From assembly GCA_019695185.1 (NCBI GenBank), contig JAIBAN010000013.1:45193-109192 (forward strand): DNA of 64,000 nt, in the 5' to 3' direction. A program made the translations under genes and the position numbers. This stretch comes from Blastocatellia bacterium (GTDB taxonomy: Bacteria; Acidobacteriota; Blastocatellia; Chloracidobacteriales; Chloracidobacteriaceae). The notes under the pieces were generated by a model. That model was not told the DNA's origin. It worked only from the letters and a program-made list of their open reading frames with translations, and did no database searches. Positions within the stretch are counted from its first letter, which is position 1, and each line of letters starts with the position of its first letter. Positions 61,486 through 64,000 of this stretch are shown here, in pieces.

Positions 61486-63150
61486 ATGAAACCTTCGTTA
61501 CGGACTGTTGCCGCCGCCATCGCCTTAATTTCCATCGGCTTTGCCCAATTTGGATGCAACTCGGCACCCTCACGGGAAGCTGTCGTTCCACCAGCCAAGC
61601 AGAAAAATGTTCAAGTCGGAACTGTCAACAGACCAGCCAGCCAGCCGGCTCCGGCAGGCGCTCCCTCCACGACCCGAACCGGGAATGACCCTTACTATGT
61701 GGATGATGCCGGGCGACCCCGCCAATCTTCGGCACCCGGCGACGCAAAAGAGGAAGCCAGCCGGGCAAACACCGAAGGATATCAGGATTACGGCGTCAAT
61801 CCGCTGACTGACACGCGGAAAGACTCCCTTTCCACCTTTGCGATTGATGTGGACACGGCTTCCTATACGATTGCCCGGCGCAAACTGAACGAAGGCACCC
61901 TGCCGCCCCCGGCTTCAGTCCGGGTGGAGGAATTTGTCAATTTCTTTACCTACAATTATCCCCAGCCAGCCACAGAACATCCGTTTTCCATCGCGCTCGA
62001 AGGCGCGCCTTCGCCTTTCACTCCCGGACGGCATCTGCTCCGGGTCGGATTGCATGGGCGTGAGATTCCGGTGGCCAACCGGCCTCCGGCCCATTTGACC
62101 TTCCTGGTGGATACCAGTGGCTCGATGCAGTCCGAAGACAAAATCGGGCTTCTCAAGCAAAGCCTGCGGGAGTTGGTCAACCACCTGAAACCGGGCGACA
62201 CGGTGGCGATTACCACTTATGCCGGTAGCGTGAGCACCGTTCTGACTCCAACGGATGCAACGCACCGGAATGAAATCCTGCGGGCTATCGGAGGGCTGGA
62301 AACCGGTGGTTCAACCGCCATGGCGGCGGGGATTGAATTGGCCTACCGCCAGGCAGCCGCCAGTGCCAAACCGGGAGCCATCAACCGGATTATCATTTGT
62401 TCGGATGGCGATGCCAACGTTGGGCCTTCCACTCCGGAAGCAACCTTGAAACTGATTGAAGGCTACGTCCGCGAAAATATCACTGTGAGCACCATCGGAT
62501 TCGGCATGGGTAATTACAAAGACACAATGATGGAGCGGTTTGCCGATAAGGGAAACGGGAATTACTACTATATTGACAGCTTCAAGGAAGCCGAACGGGT
62601 CTTTGGCGAAGGTTTGACCGGAACGCTTCAGGTGATTGCCAAGGATGTCAAAGTGCAGGTGGAGTTCAATCCGGCAACCGTGGCCCGTTATCGTCTGATT
62701 GGCTATGAAAACCGGGATGTCGCCGATGTTGATTTTCGCAACGACCAGGTGGATGGCGGCGAAATTGGGGCCGGTCACCGGGTCACGGCACTCTATGAAT
62801 TGGAATTGACGGAAAAACCGGGGCGTGATGTGGCCACGGTGCGGTTGCGCTACAAAGCACCCGAGGGCACCACTTCGCAGGAAGTCTTTGCGGATTATGC
62901 CACGGCGCGGATGCCGCAGCAGTTTGGGCAGGCTTCAGAGGATTTCCGCTTTGCCGTGGCGGTGGCTTCTTTTGCCGAAGTGCTGCGGGGAAGTGGGATT
63001 GCCCGCACCTGGTCGCTGAGTACCATTGCCAATATCGCCCGTGAAGCCGCCGCCACTGGCACAAGCGAGCGGCAGGAATTTGTGGCACTGGTTGCAAAAG
63101 CCCAGCAATTGCGGCAGTCCACCGGCGAGCAGATTGGCCGGAACCGGTAG
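61486..63150 (+). CDS. von Willebrand factor A lipoprotein (YfbK type)
   Basis: 554 residues. The N-terminal export segment ends in AQFGCNS, a weak lipobox, so a lipid anchor at Cys24 is likely. A linker (about 25-90), the YfbK N-terminal domain (DSLSTFAIDVDTASYTIARRKLNEG, about 109-135), a vWA domain with the metal-binding MIDAS motif DTSGSMQS (about 206), and the C-terminal DUF3520-type region follow. Members bind protein partners through the metal site; the function in the envelope is unknown. The ATG at 61486 follows GGAG. A terminator closes the gene. Confidence 0.9.
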   Translation: MKPSLRTVAAAIALISIGFAQFGCNSAPSREAVVPPAKQKNVQVGTVNRPASQPAPAGAPSTTRTGNDPYYVDDAGRPRQSSAPGDAKEEASRANTEGYQDYGVNPLTDTRKDSLSTFAIDVDTASYTIARRKLNEGTLPPPASVRVEEFVNFFTYNYPQPATEHPFSIALEGAPSPFTPGRHLLRVGLHGREIPVANRPPAHLTFLVDTSGSMQSEDKIGLLKQSLRELVNHLKPGDTVAITTYAGSVSTVLTPTDATHRNEILRAIGGLETGGSTAMAAGIELAYRQAAASAKPGAINRIIICSDGDANVGPSTPEATLKLIEGYVRENITVSTIGFGMGNYKDTMMERFADKGNGNYYYIDSFKEAERVFGEGLTGTLQVIAKDVKVQVEFNPATVARYRLIGYENRDVADVDFRNDQVDGGEIGAGHRVTALYELELTEKPGRDVATVRLRYKAPEGTTSQEVFADYATARMPQQFGQASEDFRFAVAVASFAEVLRGSGIARTWSLSTIANIAREAAATGTSERQEFVALVAKAQQLRQSTGEQIGRNR

Positions 63151-63190
63151 GGACGTTGAACCGTTTTGGTTGAGTGAAAACCCTTGGAGT

Positions 63191-63236
63191 GACGGAAGCA
63201 GGGATTCTCAAAATCCTGACTTCCGTCCTTTTTTTG
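63191..63236 (+). terminator. rho-independent terminator after the vWA gene
   Basis: Stem GACGGAAG (63191-63198) with CTTCCGTC (63220-63227), extended by an imperfect inner stem, then seven T residues. Confidence 0.85.
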
Positions 63237-63333
63237 TTTGAACTGAAAATTGGCGGCGCGGGTGGTTTATGACACAATCACAGGGCCAACAGCTTTTCAT
63301 GTGGGAAAATTTCATTTCAACAGGTGAGCCGCA

Positions 63334-64000
63334 ATGTCTGTAAATAATAACCTGCCTTTATTTTCTGGCTCGGTTCGGTTCAGTTTGATGTGGTTGTTGC
63401 AGATTATTTTGGTACTGCCAGGAGGACCGTCAGTCTTGGCAGCATTTCAAACCCTGGGGACCGTTTCAGGTACGGAAACCAACAAAGCTCAGGCGGCAGA
63501 GCTGGTGGCTAGCCCTTTGGAACCGGGAAACAGAGTTGAACAGGCCATCAAAGGTGGTGAAGCACAGTGCTTTTCCCTACGTCTGGAGGCAGACCAGTGC
63601 CTGGCGCTGACGGTGGAACAGGAGGGAATTGACCTCACCCTGCGGATAGGGCAAGCCGGAAAAGAGGCTGGGCTGGTGGTGGACAACCCGACGGGAAGCT
63701 GGGGACCGGAAATACTGCTGTTTGTTGCTTCCAGTGCCGGAGACTATCGCTTGACGGTGGAAAGCCCCAACCGGACAGCACGGGGGGGACGCTACCGGTT
63801 GCAGATGGAACCGCTGCGGGTGGCCACCGCGACCGACCGGACCCGGTTTGCCGCCATGCAGGCGGCCATGACTGGGGACCGGGAGCGCAAAAAACAGACC
63901 AAGGCCGGATTTGAGGCCGGGTTGGCTCAGTATGAAAAAGCACGGGCCGGATTTCACGAAGCCGGTGACCAGCGCGGGGAAGCCGATGCGCTGACCCAGG
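63334..64000 (+). CDS. exported PPC-domain/TPR protein, 3' end outside window
   Basis: 222 codons are present and the frame is open at the window end. A signal peptide (about 1-37) leads to a PPC-like beta domain (about 58-160; pattern RVEQAIKGGEAQCFSLRLEADQ and AGDYRLTVESPN), then the first helices of TPR repeats (LAQYEKARAGFHEAGDQRGEADAL). The same order opens the TPR-CHAT protein at 17326-21012, so this may be a second TPR-CHAT protein, but the C-terminal domain is not visible. The ATG at 63334 follows AGGTGAG. It is 183 bases past the vWA gene and separated by a terminator, so independently transcribed. Confidence 0.8.
   Translation, partial: MSVNNNLPLFSGSVRFSLMWLLQIILVLPGGPSVLAAFQTLGTVSGTETNKAQAAELVASPLEPGNRVEQAIKGGEAQCFSLRLEADQCLALTVEQEGIDLTLRIGQAGKEAGLVVDNPTGSWGPEILLFVASSAGDYRLTVESPNRTARGGRYRLQMEPLRVATATDRTRFAAMQAAMTGDRERKKQTKAGFEAGLAQYEKARAGFHEAGDQRGEADALTQ

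Overview
This 64 kb window is ordinary chromosomal bacterial DNA with moderately high GC. Gene content points to an acidobacterium, probably of the Blastocatellia type: several giant two-component-regulator-propeller sensors, Ser/Thr kinases fused to them, a TPR-CHAT protein, NHL/YVTN surface propellers, a FadN-FadA-FadE beta-oxidation set and an ECF sigma/anti-sigma pair. This placement is an inference from gene content; no rRNA or tRNA gene was seen. The first gene (acyl-CoA ligase) and the last (PPC-domain/TPR protein) run off the window.

Layout. (1) 1-8.1 kb: fatty-acid beta-oxidation. A long-chain acyl-CoA ligase is followed by fadN, fadA, a secreted protein of unknown function and fadE. 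The fadE promoter region carries a perfect 18-bp palindrome of the Bacillus FadR-box type. (2) 8.3-21.0 kb: cell-surface and extracytoplasmic proteins: a YVTN propeller with an IPT domain, a beta-helix protein with IPT and dockerin-like modules, a 1415-residue Big2/IPT/NHL protein, and a TPR-CHAT (caspase-like) protein. (3) 21.2-34.1 kb: signalling and DNA repair: a methyltransferase, two tandem propeller-Ser/Thr kinase fusions, ruvB, a DUF2203 protein and a propeller-GGDEF protein. (4) 34.4-46.9 kb: gyrA split by two inteins of 440 residues each, an orphan DNA methyltransferase, a patatin-like phospholipase, a VOC protein, ECF sigma with a double-zinc-finger anti-sigma, two uncharacterised genes and ubiX. 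(5) 47.0-53.5 kb: a PilP-like protein, pilT, a glycine-zipper protein behind a likely sigma-54 promoter, rfbC, a TPR protein, an FKBP and a DUF218 protein. (6) 53.4-64.0 kb: a propeller histidine kinase, a second TPR protein, M50 protease-scpA, an IPT/NHL propeller, a YfbK-type von Willebrand lipoprotein and the start of a PPC/TPR protein.

The most striking feature is a set of short tandem arrays in the intergenic spaces, mostly of 7-bp units (GGACTGA, GAGAATT, GGGTTCA, GGTATCG/CCCGAAA, AGGTGAC), plus a 9-bp type (AGGACTCCC). Most are arranged as dyads: an array on one side of a 60-120 bp core and its inverted complement on the other. Heptamers shift frame at each copy, so one strand of several families has a stop in all three frames while the other strand is open in all three. 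Next to genes with GGACTGA or GAGAATT arrays, the coding strand carries the stop version. The same repeat occurs in frame inside the TPR-CHAT gene in the open orientation, as four 42-bp units. The arrays also supply the stop codon of one gene and an apparent Shine-Dalgarno of another. Cyanobacterial STRR heptamer repeats are the nearest analogue I know.

Four propeller sensors share one extracytoplasmic design (about 14 propeller repeats, Y_Y_Y domain, one membrane helix) but end in three different outputs: Ser/Thr kinase (twice), diguanylate cyclase and histidine kinase.
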